The translations under genes were made by a program, and so were the position numbers. The notes beneath the pieces are model-generated. The model was not told where the DNA came from. It made no database searches and was given only the letters and a program-made list of their open reading frames with translations. A stretch of DNA of 64,000 nucleotides from an uncultured Dehalococcoidia bacterium (GTDB taxonomy: Bacteria; Chloroflexota; Dehalococcoidia; Lucifugimonadales; UBA3495): contig OY282565.1 in NCBI GenBank assembly GCA_958296445.1, positions 1,157,936 to 1,221,935 of the forward strand, read 5' to 3'. Below are positions 43,167-50,851 of this stretch, piece after piece (position 1 is the stretch's first letter; every line of letters starts with the position of its first letter).

Positions 43167-44105
43167 ATGCCCCAGCCGCCATTGATAGCAGTCACCGGCG
43201 CCTACGGCTACACCGGCCGTTACATCGCTCAACGCCTGCTGGCCGACGGCGCAACAGTGCGGACGCTAACCCGAAACCCGCCCTCCGCCAGCCCTTTCGG
43301 AGACCGGGTACAAACCCGCCCGCTGGATTTCACCGACCCCGATAGCCTAGCCGATAGCCTGCGAGGAGCCGACACCCTCTATAACACCTACTGGATTCGT
43401 TTCGCCCGCGGCAACCTAGACCACGATACGGCGGTACGCAACTCCCGCAGCCTGATTGACGCGGCAGTGGCCGCCGGGGTGCGGCGCATCGTCCACATCA
43501 GCATCACCGGCGCATCGCCCGACTCCCCCCTGCCCTACTTTCGCGGCAAAGGGCTGGTGGAAAACCACATCCGCGACACAAGCCGCCAATCGAGTCTGTC
43601 GTGGGCCATCCTCCGGCCCACAGTGATTTTCGGACGCGAAGACATACTAATCAACAACATAGCCTGGTTCCTGCGCCGCTTTCCGCTATTCCCCATCCCC
43701 GGCCGGGGCGATTATCCGGTGCAGCCCGTATACGTAGATGACGTAGCCCGCCTATCAGTGGAAACGGCATCCAGCGAAGGCAACGCAACCCTAGACGCCG
43801 TAGGCCCGGAAACATTCACCTTCAAGGAACTGGTGCAACTCATCGGGCAAACCGCCGGGGGCCGCGCCCGCCCCGTTCCCCTGCCGCCCCCGCTGGTATT
43901 CGCCGCCGCCCGGCTGATGGGCCTAGCCCTGCGCGACGTAGTGCTAACCCGCGACGAAATCGCCGGCCTAACCGCCGGCCACCTAGCATCCACAGACCCC
44001 CCCACCGCAACCACCCGCCTAAGCGACTGGCTCCGCCAACACCGCCCCACCCTAGGTCGCCGCTACGCCTCCGAACTAGCCCGCCACTACCGCCAAACCC
44101 TATGA
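43167..44105 (+). CDS. NmrA-like NAD(P)-binding protein
   Basis: A 312-residue atypical short-chain dehydrogenase/NmrA-like protein. VTGAYGYTGRYIAQRLL is the dinucleotide-binding motif; VRRIVHISITGASPDSPLPY and ILRPTVIFGREDILINNIAW follow the expected order. Likely an NAD(P)-dependent epimerase, complex I assembly-type or redox-sensing protein. A decayed copy of its C-terminal segment lies at 45632-45694 within the hicAB array. Confidence 0.82.
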   Translation: MPQPPLIAVTGAYGYTGRYIAQRLLADGATVRTLTRNPPSASPFGDRVQTRPLDFTDPDSLADSLRGADTLYNTYWIRFARGNLDHDTAVRNSRSLIDAAVAAGVRRIVHISITGASPDSPLPYFRGKGLVENHIRDTSRQSSLSWAILRPTVIFGREDILINNIAWFLRRFPLFPIPGRGDYPVQPVYVDDVARLSVETASSEGNATLDAVGPETFTFKELVQLIGQTAGGRARPVPLPPPLVFAAARLMGLALRDVVLTRDEIAGLTAGHLASTDPPTATTRLSDWLRQHRPTLGRRYASELARHYRQTL

Positions 44106-44150
44106 TAAAATGAAACATACGCAACAAATGACAACGACCGGACAGTATCA

Positions 44151-44348
44151 ATGCCGCCAAAAATACGTGAGCTAATCTCCGACCTAGAACGCGCCGGGTT
44201 CCGAAATCGCGGCGGCCGCGGCAGCCATCGAAACTACGTTCACCCCAATTTGGTCAAGCCGCTTACACTCTCAGGCAACTTGGGAGACGACGCAAATAGA
44301 CGCCAGATTAAGGATGTGCGAAACGCCATAGAGGAGTCGCAGAAATGA
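44151..44348 (+). CDS. hicA: HicA-family toxin (unit 1)
   Basis: A 65-residue HicA: MPPKIRELISDLERAGFRNR, then GRGSHRNYVHP with the catalytic histidine, then LTLSGNLGDDANRRQIKDV. The stop overlaps the hicB start (ATGA). First of a tandem series of related units. Confidence 0.87.
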   Translation: MPPKIRELISDLERAGFRNRGGRGSHRNYVHPNLVKPLTLSGNLGDDANRRQIKDVRNAIEESQK

Positions 44349-44632
44349 AAGACAGTGCCCGGTATATCAAAATTGTAGAATGGTCTGATGAAGACCAGTG
44401 CTACATAGGCACCTCCCCCGGACTGATGTACGGCGGCTGCCACGGCGATGACGAGAAATCAGTATTCGCCGAACTCTGCGATATTGTCGAAGAAATCATC
44501 GAACTATACCACGAGGACGGCCAACCGCTACCCCCGCCAACGGCAGGCAACGAAAAAGTGGCTAAAATGTTCGAGAGCCAGCTTAACGCATTGCAACAAT
44601 TGGACAGTATCAATGCCGCCAAAAATACGTGA
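44345..44632 (+). CDS. hicB: HicB-family antitoxin (unit 1)
   Basis: A 95-residue HicB: MKDSARYIKIVEWSDEDQCY, GTSPGLMYGGCHGDDEKSVF and a helical AELCDIVEEIIELYHEDGQP. The tail ALQQLDSINAAKNT is odd: it is encoded by the 5' part of the next hicA read in another frame, so the original end was replaced when the unit was duplicated. Confidence 0.85.
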   Translation: MKDSARYIKIVEWSDEDQCYIGTSPGLMYGGCHGDDEKSVFAELCDIVEEIIELYHEDGQPLPPPTAGNEKVAKMFESQLNALQQLDSINAAKNT

Positions 44633-44810
44633 GCTAATCTCCGACCTAGAACGCGCCGGGTTCCTAAACCGCGGCGGCCGCGGCAGCCACCGGAACTACT
44701 TTCACCCCAATGTCCGTGAAAAGGTAACGCTATCGGGCAACTTGGGAGCGGATGCGGACAGATACCAAATTAGGATTGTGCGAAACGCCATAGAGGAGTC
44801 AAAGAAATGA
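44613..44810 (+). CDS. hicA: HicA-family toxin (unit 2)
   Basis: A 65-residue near copy of unit 1 (MPPKIRELISDLERAGFLNR, GRGSHRNYFHP), intact. The ATG lies inside the end of hicB unit 1 (20-bp overlap), and the stop overlaps the next hicB by four bases. Confidence 0.85.
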   Translation: MPPKIRELISDLERAGFLNRGGRGSHRNYFHPNVREKVTLSGNLGADADRYQIRIVRNAIEESKK

Positions 44811-45079
44811 AAGACAGCGCCCGTTACGCCAAGATTGTCGCGTGGTCGGACGAAGACCAGCAGTACATAGGATACGCCCCCGGACTGTCATTCGGCGGGT
44901 GTTGCCACGGGGATGATGAAAAGGCGGTGTTCGCCGAGCTTTGCGAAATCGTGGACGAGCTAATCGAAATTGAACACGAGGATGGTAAGCCCCTGCCCCC
45001 GCCATCCGCAGGCTACGACTTTGGCGGCATATTACGGGAAACCGTAGCTAAGTACGAATCGGAAGGTGCCCCCGCATAA
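44807..45079 (+). CDS. hicB: HicB-family antitoxin (unit 2)
   Basis: A 90-residue HicB like unit 1 (IVAWSDEDQQYIGYAPGLSF, GGCCHGDDEKAVFAELCEI). Its tail YDFGGILRETVAKYESEGAP looks native. Confidence 0.85.
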   Translation: MKDSARYAKIVAWSDEDQQYIGYAPGLSFGGCCHGDDEKAVFAELCEIVDELIEIEHEDGKPLPPPSAGYDFGGILRETVAKYESEGAPA

Positions 45080-45144
45080 CCTTGCATTCAGCCCCGCAAC
45101 TCCTGACCGCCGGTCAAGTAGATTGCAACCATTGGACAGTATCA

Positions 45145-45343
45145 ATGCCGCCAAAAATACGTGAGCTAATCTCCGACCTAGAACGCGCCGGGTTCCGAAA
45201 TCGCGGCGGCCGCGGCAGCCACCGAAACTTCATCCACCCCGCTACAGGCAGAAAGAGTTACGCTTTCGGGCAACTTGGGAACCGATGCTGGCCCTTATCA
45301 AGTCAAAGACGTGCGAAACGCGATAGAGGAGTTGGAGCGGTGA
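45145..45343 (+). pseudogene. hicA: HicA toxin (unit 3), frameshifted
   Basis: The first 29 or so residues match units 1 and 2 (MPPKIRELISDLERAGFRNR, GRGSHRNFIHP). An extra A near 45253-45257 then shifts the frame. Removing it restores KVTLSGNLGTDAGPYQV and the normal stop at 45341-45343. In the shifted frame translation continues without a stop into hicB unit 3, giving a potential HicA-HicB read-through product of 156 residues ending at 45615. The toxin is probably inactive. Confidence 0.8.
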
Positions 45344-45615
45344 AAGACAGTGCGAGATACGTCAAGGTTGTTGCGTGGTCTGAAGAAGACCAGTGCTACA
45401 TAGGATACGCGCCCGGATTGATATTCGGCGGGTGTTGCCACGGGGATAACGAAAAAGCCGTTTTCGCCGAGCTTTGCGACATCGTTGACGAAGTAATCGA
45501 ATCGGATATTAAAGAGGGGATGCCGTTGCCTCCTCCGACAGCCGGCTGTCATTATGGCGGGGAAAAGCTGAAGAAAGCCATAATGTCAATTGAACCTGAA
45601 CCTGCCCGCGCATAA
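45340..45615 (+). CDS. hicB: HicB-family antitoxin (unit 3)
   Basis: A 91-residue HicB (VKDSARYVKVVAWSEEDQCY, GGCCHGDNEKAVFAELCDIV) starting with GTG at the overlap with the broken hicA. The same frame extends upstream through the frameshifted hicA, so it may also be made as a fusion. The antitoxin is retained although its toxin is damaged. Confidence 0.82.
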   Translation: MKDSARYVKVVAWSEEDQCYIGYAPGLIFGGCCHGDNEKAVFAELCDIVDEVIESDIKEGMPLPPPTAGCHYGGEKLKKAIMSIEPEPARA

Positions 45616-45631
45616 ACTGCAAGCGATGTGT

Positions 45632-45727
45632 CGGACTGGCCGTAGGCTACCTGGCATCAGCGACCTGCCCACGGAAACCACGCGCCTCAGCGACGTGCGA
45701 AACGCCATAGAGGAGTCTCAGAAGTGA
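45632..45727 (+). pseudogene. Chimeric remnant: NmrA-like 3' end joined to hicA 3' end
   Basis: Allowing one frameshift, 45632-45694 encodes GLAVGYLAS then DLPTETTRLSD, matching GLTAGHLASTDPPTATTRLSD of the 43167 gene. It is joined directly to VRNAIEESQK, the usual HicA C-terminus, with stop at 45725-45727. A past recombination therefore fused the two gene ends and removed the toxin's catalytic part. Confidence 0.72.
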
Positions 45728-45993
45728 AAGACAGCGCCCGGTACGCCAAAATTGTTCAGTGGTCCGAAGAAGACCAACACTATATCGGCTGTGTGCCGGG
45801 GTTGGTATTCGCCGACGGCGCGTGTTGTCACGGCGACGATGAACGGGCCGTCTTCAACGAGCTTTGCGAGATAGTGGACGAAATTATTGAGCAGCATCAA
45901 GAAGACAACGAACCCCTACCGCCCCCAACGGCGGGCGATATGAACTTCGAGTGGCGTCCAGCGAACCAGGCAGCCCCTATAGCCAGCCCCTGA
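45724..45993 (+). CDS. hicB: HicB-family antitoxin (unit 4)
   Basis: An 89-residue HicB (IVQWSEEDQHYIGCVPGLVF, CCHGDDERAVFNELCEIVDE) starting with GTG in the usual 4-bp overlap with the hicA remnant. It has no intact toxin of its own. Confidence 0.82.
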   Translation: MKDSARYAKIVQWSEEDQHYIGCVPGLVFADGACCHGDDERAVFNELCEIVDEIIEQHQEDNEPLPPPTAGDMNFEWRPANQAAPIASP

Positions 45994-46106
45994 TTCCGGC
46001 CAGCCCCGTCATTCCCGCCAACCCCGTCATTCCCGCGAAGGCGGGAATCCAAAGGCGTATCAGCCAGTGACATTCTCTTACTACAGACATTCGCAGACAG
46101 CAAAAA

Positions 46107-46129
46107 GGGCCTCCCGCAATGGGAGGCCC
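46107..46129 (-). terminator. Rho-independent terminator of the BNR propeller gene
   Basis: On the minus strand GGGCCTCCC, loop ATTGC, GGGAGGCCC is followed by TTTTTG. It lies 32 bp past the stop of the propeller gene. A family E hairpin (about 46029-46048) lies just beyond. Confidence 0.85.
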
Positions 46130-46160
46130 CGGCATCGCCCGTTGCGCCGGAAAACAAACG

Positions 46161-47147
46161 CTACTCCGGCAGCCACATCACGCTGGAGATTTCGCTGAAC
46201 TCCCGGCGCAGTTTGCTCCAAGAGTCGCCGCCGTCGTCGCTGCGGTAGAGGTAGCCGTAGCGGCTGCCCGCCAGCACTACCGAGGGGTCGGCGGGCTGGA
46301 TGTTGACCGTCCACATCGCGGTGTTGGGCTCCACCGGCAGCGGCAGGTTTTCCCATGTCTTGCCGGTGTCTTTGGAGCGCATCACCGTACCCGTCTGGCC
46401 GGGCGTGGTGTCGCCGATGGTCACAAAAATCACGCTGGGGCTATCCGGCTGAACCATAATTCCCCGGGGGTAGGTCAGCGGGAACACATCGCGGATTCCC
46501 AGCCGCTCCCAACTGGCCCCGTTGTCGGCGCTGGTGTAGACGTCGTTGTTCACCACCACCACCACGGTCTTGGGCGGCCCGGCGGCCACGGCCACGTTAT
46601 GAACATCGGGGTTGGGGATGGCGCCGTTGATCGACTCCCAAGTGTCCCCGGCGTCGGAGCTGCGGCGCAGGCCGTCCACTTCCAGCCCGACCCACACGTC
46701 GCGGTGATTCTGCGGGTCAATGGCGATGCCGGTGACCCGCGGCACCCCCACGTTGGGGCATTCCTCGGCCACCTCCACCGGCCGTTTCTCCCAAGTCTGC
46801 CCGCCGTCGGTGGAGCGGAAAACCCCGGCGGGGTCGGGGGTGCCGGTTCCTGCGAACATCAGTTGAGGGTCGGACGAATCGGTTGCCATCGCCCAGACGC
46901 ACGAGCCGCTCATCGCCGTGTCCAGCAACCGCCACTGCTGCCCGCCGTCCTCGCTGCGGTACAGCCCCTTGTCCGTTCCGGCAAACACCACGCCGGGCCG
47001 ATCGGGATGGTTAGCCAAGGTTCGCACCAGAGCGTCGGAGTGCATCCCGGCGTCTATGCCGACCCGCCGCCAAGAGTCGCCGCCGTCGGCGCTGCGCATA
47101 ATGCCCTGTCCGATAGTGCCTACCAGGATTGTCTTTACGCCGGCCAT
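46161..47147 (-). CDS. BNR/sialidase-type beta-propeller protein
   Basis: A 328-residue paralogue of the 36088 gene, the same length and same blade order: SADGGDSWRRV, SEDGGQQWRLL, STDGGQTWEKR, SSDAGDTWESI, SADNGASWERL, SKDTGKTWENL and SDDGGDSWSKL. The start ILVGTIGQGIMRS parallels IFIGTIGQGLNIS in the other copy. No signal peptide. The ATG at 47147 has GGGAGG 8 bp upstream. Function unknown. Confidence 0.8.
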   Translation of the reverse strand: MAGVKTILVGTIGQGIMRSADGGDSWRRVGIDAGMHSDALVRTLANHPDRPGVVFAGTDKGLYRSEDGGQQWRLLDTAMSGSCVWAMATDSSDPQLMFAGTGTPDPAGVFRSTDGGQTWEKRPVEVAEECPNVGVPRVTGIAIDPQNHRDVWVGLEVDGLRRSSDAGDTWESINGAIPNPDVHNVAVAAGPPKTVVVVVNNDVYTSADNGASWERLGIRDVFPLTYPRGIMVQPDSPSVIFVTIGDTTPGQTGTVMRSKDTGKTWENLPLPVEPNTAMWTVNIQPADPSVVLAGSRYGYLYRSDDGGDSWSKLRREFSEISSVMWLPE

Positions 47148-47230
47148 GACGCATACCTCCCGGTTATCAAATTCCCTCTCCCCCTGAGAGAGGGTTATGG
47201 ATGAGAGGGTTAGAGTGAGGCGCCCCCGGT

Positions 47231-47827
47231 TCAGGAAAGCGCCGCTATCACCTCGTCGGTGGTGCGCACCCGCACCAGCAGGGGCAGGACGTGCTTGATG
47301 GTCATTTCGTGGACATCCTCCTCGCCCGCAGTGCAACAGTCGCTTACCACCACGCACTGGATGTCCCGGTTCTTGGCGTCCCGGGCGGTGCCTTCCACGC
47401 TGCGCTGAGTGGAAATGCCGCCCACTAGGATGGTTTCCGTCCCCAGAGCCTTCAGGATTCCGTCCACATTGGTGCCGTAGAAAGCACTAAACCGGGGCTT
47501 GACTACGATATAGTCGCCGGGTTCGGGGGCCAGCTCGTCCACCACTTCCACCGCCGGAGTGCCTGCCAGCATCCCGCCGCCCCCGCCGCCGATGTCCGAT
47601 ACGGTCTTGGGTGCGTCGGCGTTGTCGGCCCGCCGGTGGGTGGTGATATAGATAAGGGGCGTGCCTGCCTGTCGGCAGTGGGCCACCAGCCGCGCGAAGT
47701 TATCGGTGACCGCCTGGCGGTTGGCCGACGGATTGTAGGGCGGGCCGTCGCCTTTCGCCACCGCGTTAATCATATCCACCAGAATGACCGCGGTTGTCTT
47801 GGGGTTGAGCTTCAGATCATCTGCCAT
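47231..47827 (-). CDS. Isochorismatase-fold hydrolase lacking the usual cysteine
   Basis: A 198-residue cysteine-hydrolase-fold protein. The Asp is in AVILVDMINAV and the Lys in VVKPRFSAFYGTN. The nucleophile position reads GGISTQRSVEGTARDA, where the family normally has a Cys before VxxTARDA; here it is Ser. Some true isochorismatases also lack the Cys, so activity is possible but amidase chemistry is unlikely. ATG at 47827 with TGGAG upstream. Confidence 0.8.
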   Translation of the reverse strand: MADDLKLNPKTTAVILVDMINAVAKGDGPPYNPSANRQAVTDNFARLVAHCRQAGTPLIYITTHRRADNADAPKTVSDIGGGGGGMLAGTPAVEVVDELAPEPGDYIVVKPRFSAFYGTNVDGILKALGTETILVGGISTQRSVEGTARDAKNRDIQCVVVSDCCTAGEEDVHEMTIKHVLPLLVRVRTTDEVIAALS

Positions 47828-47940
47828 AAGCGAACTCCAGTTGAGCGACTTAACGGGCCGCGGAAAATTTTCCGCTCCCTCCATGACAAGGTTCCGGGAC
47901 AAGGTTGGGACGAACAGCCGGGCGCCTGCCCCGGCGTAGC

Positions 47941-48141
47941 CTAATCGGACGTATAAGTAGCCGGGCTGGCCAAGAACCGGGTGCGGCACTCCAGCCCGCA
48001 GAAGTAAATCCAACTGCCGTCGTGGAAAATGCGGGTTCCCTGCTGGGGGTCAACCTCCGATGCGCCGTGCACCGTCTGAGAGGTCTGCGCCCTGGCTTGG
48101 GCTTCGTCAATTTCTTTCCCGCAAACGGGGTCTTTTGCCAT
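47941..48141 (-). CDS. YHS-domain metal-binding protein
   Basis: A 66-residue YHS-domain protein: KDPVCGKEIDEAQARA at the start and FHDGSWIYFCGLECRTRFLA near the end, with the paired cysteines of this zinc/copper-binding domain. ATG at 48141 with GGAG upstream. It lies between the isochorismatase-like gene and the acyl-CoA dehydrogenase on the same strand, probably in one transcript. Confidence 0.82.
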   Translation of the reverse strand: MAKDPVCGKEIDEAQARAQTSQTVHGASEVDPQQGTRIFHDGSWIYFCGLECRTRFLASPATYTSD

Positions 48142-48169
48142 AGTAATTCTCCGTTGCGCCGGGTTGGGA

Positions 48170-49339
48170 TTAAGCGGGCAGGGGCAGGCCGAGGCGAACC
48201 TTGCCCGGCTTGTCCAGCAGGGCACTGGCGATTTTGGCGCGGTGGTCAAAGGTGGTTCCCAGCCGCATACTCCAGGCCGACACCCGCCGCAGCCACAGGT
48301 GCAGGTCGAACTCCATCATAAACCCGATGCCGCCGTGGATAACTTGGGACGAGCGCACCACCGCCTCGCATTTTTCGTTGGCGAAGGCTTTGGCCTGCGA
48401 CACCTCCACCCCGGCGGGCAGGCCCCGATCCATCTTCCACAGGGCCTCATAGGTGAGAAGCTGCGCCCCGTCGGTGTGGAGCAGCATATCGGCGCAAAGG
48501 TGCTGGATGGACTGGAAAGAGCCGATGGGCCGCCCAAAGGCCACCCGGTTCTTGGCGTATTCGATAGCCATTTCGGCGTCCTTGCGGGTTGCCCCTACCA
48601 TCTGGCAACAGAGCAAGGCCGTGGCCCGCTCCAGCATCCGCTCCACGACGGGCCAGCCGTTATGCAGCTCGCCCACCAAGTCGGCCCCGGTCACCCGCAG
48701 CCCGTCGAAGCTGACCCGGCTCTGCTTGTCTTTGGCGATGGTCACCAGCGGCGTCTGCGATACGCCCACGCCGTTGGGGTCAATGAGAAACAGCGAAATC
48801 CCTTCGTTATCCTCCGACGCCGGGGCCGTCCGAACCGCGGCCAGGCAGCGGCGGGCGACATTGAAGTTCTCTACGAACATCTTTACGCCGTTGAGAACCC
48901 ACCCGTCCCCGTCGGGCTGCGCCTGCTCCGCGATGGCGGAAGGAATCAGGCGCGGGTCGCGCTCGGTGACCGCCCAAGTCATCACCATCCCGCCACTACA
49001 GACGGCGGGCAGCAGCTCGCGTTTCTGCGCCTCGGTTCCGGCTTCGGCGACGGTTAGGGCGGCAACCATAGTGCTGTGCAACGGCACCGGGGCCAGAACC
49101 CGCCCCAGCTCCTCCATTACCAGCCCCATATAGGCCAGCGGAAGCCCCTGCCCGCCGTATTCTTCGGGGATAGCCAGCCCAAGCCAGCCCAAATCGGCCA
49201 TTTGCTGCCACAAGGCCGGGGGATAGCCGATTTCGTCCAGCTCCATCTCGCGCACCAAGGCCGTAGAAACCTCGGCCTCAAGGAACTCGCGGGCGGCATT
49301 CTTTAGCAGTTGTTCTTCTTCAGAAGGCAGTATATCCAT
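48170..49339 (-). CDS. Acyl-CoA dehydrogenase family protein
   Basis: A 389-residue FAD enzyme. LGWLGLAIPEEYGGQGLP, MTWAVTERDPR and the C-terminal YAKNRVAFGRPIGSFQSIQH and SQVIHGGIGFMMEFDLHLWL are family hallmarks. It pairs with the second acyl-CoA dehydrogenase just upstream, the arrangement seen for heteromeric (FadE26/27-type) enzymes acting on bulky substrates such as steroid side chains. Electrons would go to the ETF encoded nearby. Confidence 0.87.
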   Translation of the reverse strand: MDILPSEEEQLLKNAAREFLEAEVSTALVREMELDEIGYPPALWQQMADLGWLGLAIPEEYGGQGLPLAYMGLVMEELGRVLAPVPLHSTMVAALTVAEAGTEAQKRELLPAVCSGGMVMTWAVTERDPRLIPSAIAEQAQPDGDGWVLNGVKMFVENFNVARRCLAAVRTAPASEDNEGISLFLIDPNGVGVSQTPLVTIAKDKQSRVSFDGLRVTGADLVGELHNGWPVVERMLERATALLCCQMVGATRKDAEMAIEYAKNRVAFGRPIGSFQSIQHLCADMLLHTDGAQLLTYEALWKMDRGLPAGVEVSQAKAFANEKCEAVVRSSQVIHGGIGFMMEFDLHLWLRRVSAWSMRLGTTFDHRAKIASALLDKPGKVRLGLPLPA

Positions 49340-49447
49340 TTTTTCCTTTGCAATCTGATTGCCTGAACCGGGATGCTCAGAATTAGAAATATCCTGCGAA
49401 TCCTTTAATCCTGCTAATCCCGATTCAGACTGATTCGCCGGGAGCGG

Positions 49448-50650
49448 CTACCCCCGGGGCATTCCCAGCCCGCGGCGGGCCATCTGGTCGCGCATCACCT
49501 GTACGCTGCCGTGGTTGATGCCCGACTGGAAGGCGCCCATAACGTTGTGGGCGAAAAGGCCGTTCTCGATGGCTTCTTCCGAGCTACTGAGCAGTTGGGC
49601 GTAGGGGCCAAGAATCTGGGTAATGGTCTCGGTGGTGTGTACGCCATGCTCCGGCGCCCACACCTTTTCCGCCGAACCTTCGTAAGTAAAGTTGCCGCCG
49701 CGCTCCACCAGCGACATACTCCGCATAGTCATCAGGCGGCAGACCTGCGCTTCCGTCCACAACTCGGCCAGCTTGTCGCGCACCGCCGGGTCATCGGCCG
49801 GTGAGTGGCCGCCGAAATCGTTTTCCTTGACCCAGTTCACAATATCCTCGTCGCGCCGCACTGAAATCAGGTAGCGGCTGGCCCCCACCCGGTCGAGGTT
49901 CAGGCCCATAGCCCCCACGTACCACCCGGAGTTTTCTTCGCCCAGCATCATTGACGCCGGAACGCGCACGTCCTCGAAAAAGGTTTCGTTGGTGCGGGCC
50001 ATTCCGTAGGTAGTGCCGATGGGCGCGGGCGGGTCGCTCTGAATCGTCCATAGCGGACGCACCGTGATGCCGGGCGCGTCCATTGGCACCAGAAAAATGG
50101 ATATTCCCCGGTGCCGGGGCGCGTCCGGGTCGGTGCGGGCCATCAGGTAAATATGGGTGGCGTAGTGGGCCGCCGAGGTGTACATCTTCTGGCCGTTGAT
50201 GACATACTCATCGCCGTCGCGCACCGCCCGGCACTGTAGGCCCGCCAAATCCGCCCCCGCCTGCGGCTCGGTAAAGCCGAGGGCGAATATAATCTCGCCG
50301 CTAATCAGGCCGGGTATGAAGTGGCGCTTCTGTTCCTCGGTGCCGGCCGCCAAGATGGCCGGCGCCCCGCTGCCCGCCCCGCCGACGGCGATGCCCAACC
50401 GGGCGAATTCTTCCTCGACGATGTACTGCTCGATGCGGCTGCCGCCCTGCCCCCCGTATTCCTTGGGCCAGCTAATGCCAATCCACTGCCGCTCCGCCAC
50501 CTTGCGAATCAGCTCGCGGTAATGGACGCCGCGCCCGCCCTCCTCGGCGGTTTCCAGCTCGCCAAGAACATCATCGGTAACGTGTTCGGCGATAAATTCC
50601 TGCACTTCCCGTCGCAGGGTTTCCTGTTCCGGGGTATATCCAAAGTCCAT
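49448..50650 (-). CDS. Acyl-CoA dehydrogenase family protein
   Basis: A 400-residue paralogous subunit. GISWPKEYGGQGGSRIEQYI, FALGFTEPQAGADLAGLQC (FAD contact) and YVINGQKMYTSAAHYATHIY are typical. ATG at 50650 with AAGGGG 6 bp upstream. The 108-bp gap to the next dehydrogenase holds part of a family B repeat. The two are likely co-transcribed. Confidence 0.87.
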   Translation of the reverse strand: MDFGYTPEQETLRREVQEFIAEHVTDDVLGELETAEEGGRGVHYRELIRKVAERQWIGISWPKEYGGQGGSRIEQYIVEEEFARLGIAVGGAGSGAPAILAAGTEEQKRHFIPGLISGEIIFALGFTEPQAGADLAGLQCRAVRDGDEYVINGQKMYTSAAHYATHIYLMARTDPDAPRHRGISIFLVPMDAPGITVRPLWTIQSDPPAPIGTTYGMARTNETFFEDVRVPASMMLGEENSGWYVGAMGLNLDRVGASRYLISVRRDEDIVNWVKENDFGGHSPADDPAVRDKLAELWTEAQVCRLMTMRSMSLVERGGNFTYEGSAEKVWAPEHGVHTTETITQILGPYAQLLSSSEEAIENGLFAHNVMGAFQSGINHGSVQVMRDQMARRGLGMPRG

Positions 50651-50737
50651 TGCTCGCCCCTTTGCCCGTTGGATGTATAACGGCGTCACCGCCCCACCGT
50701 AGCCCCTGCCATTGTCTTTCGCAAGGGTGGCAGTGTC

Positions 50738-50822
50738 AAGCTCTGTCATTCTGAGCAAAGCGAAGAATCCCGCCTTGGGCGGTGAGACCCTTCGCTGCGC
50801 TCAGGGTGACAAAAGGCAGGGC
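50738..50822. repeat. Family A repeat, complete unit
   Basis: CTGTCATTCTGAGCAAAGCG through to CTTCGCTGCGCTCAGGGTGACA, an inverted pair capable of a long hairpin, between the acyl-CoA dehydrogenase and MmgE/PrpD genes. Confidence 0.8.
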
Positions 50823-50851
50823 GGCAAAAGGGAGTTTCGCAACTTTCCATA

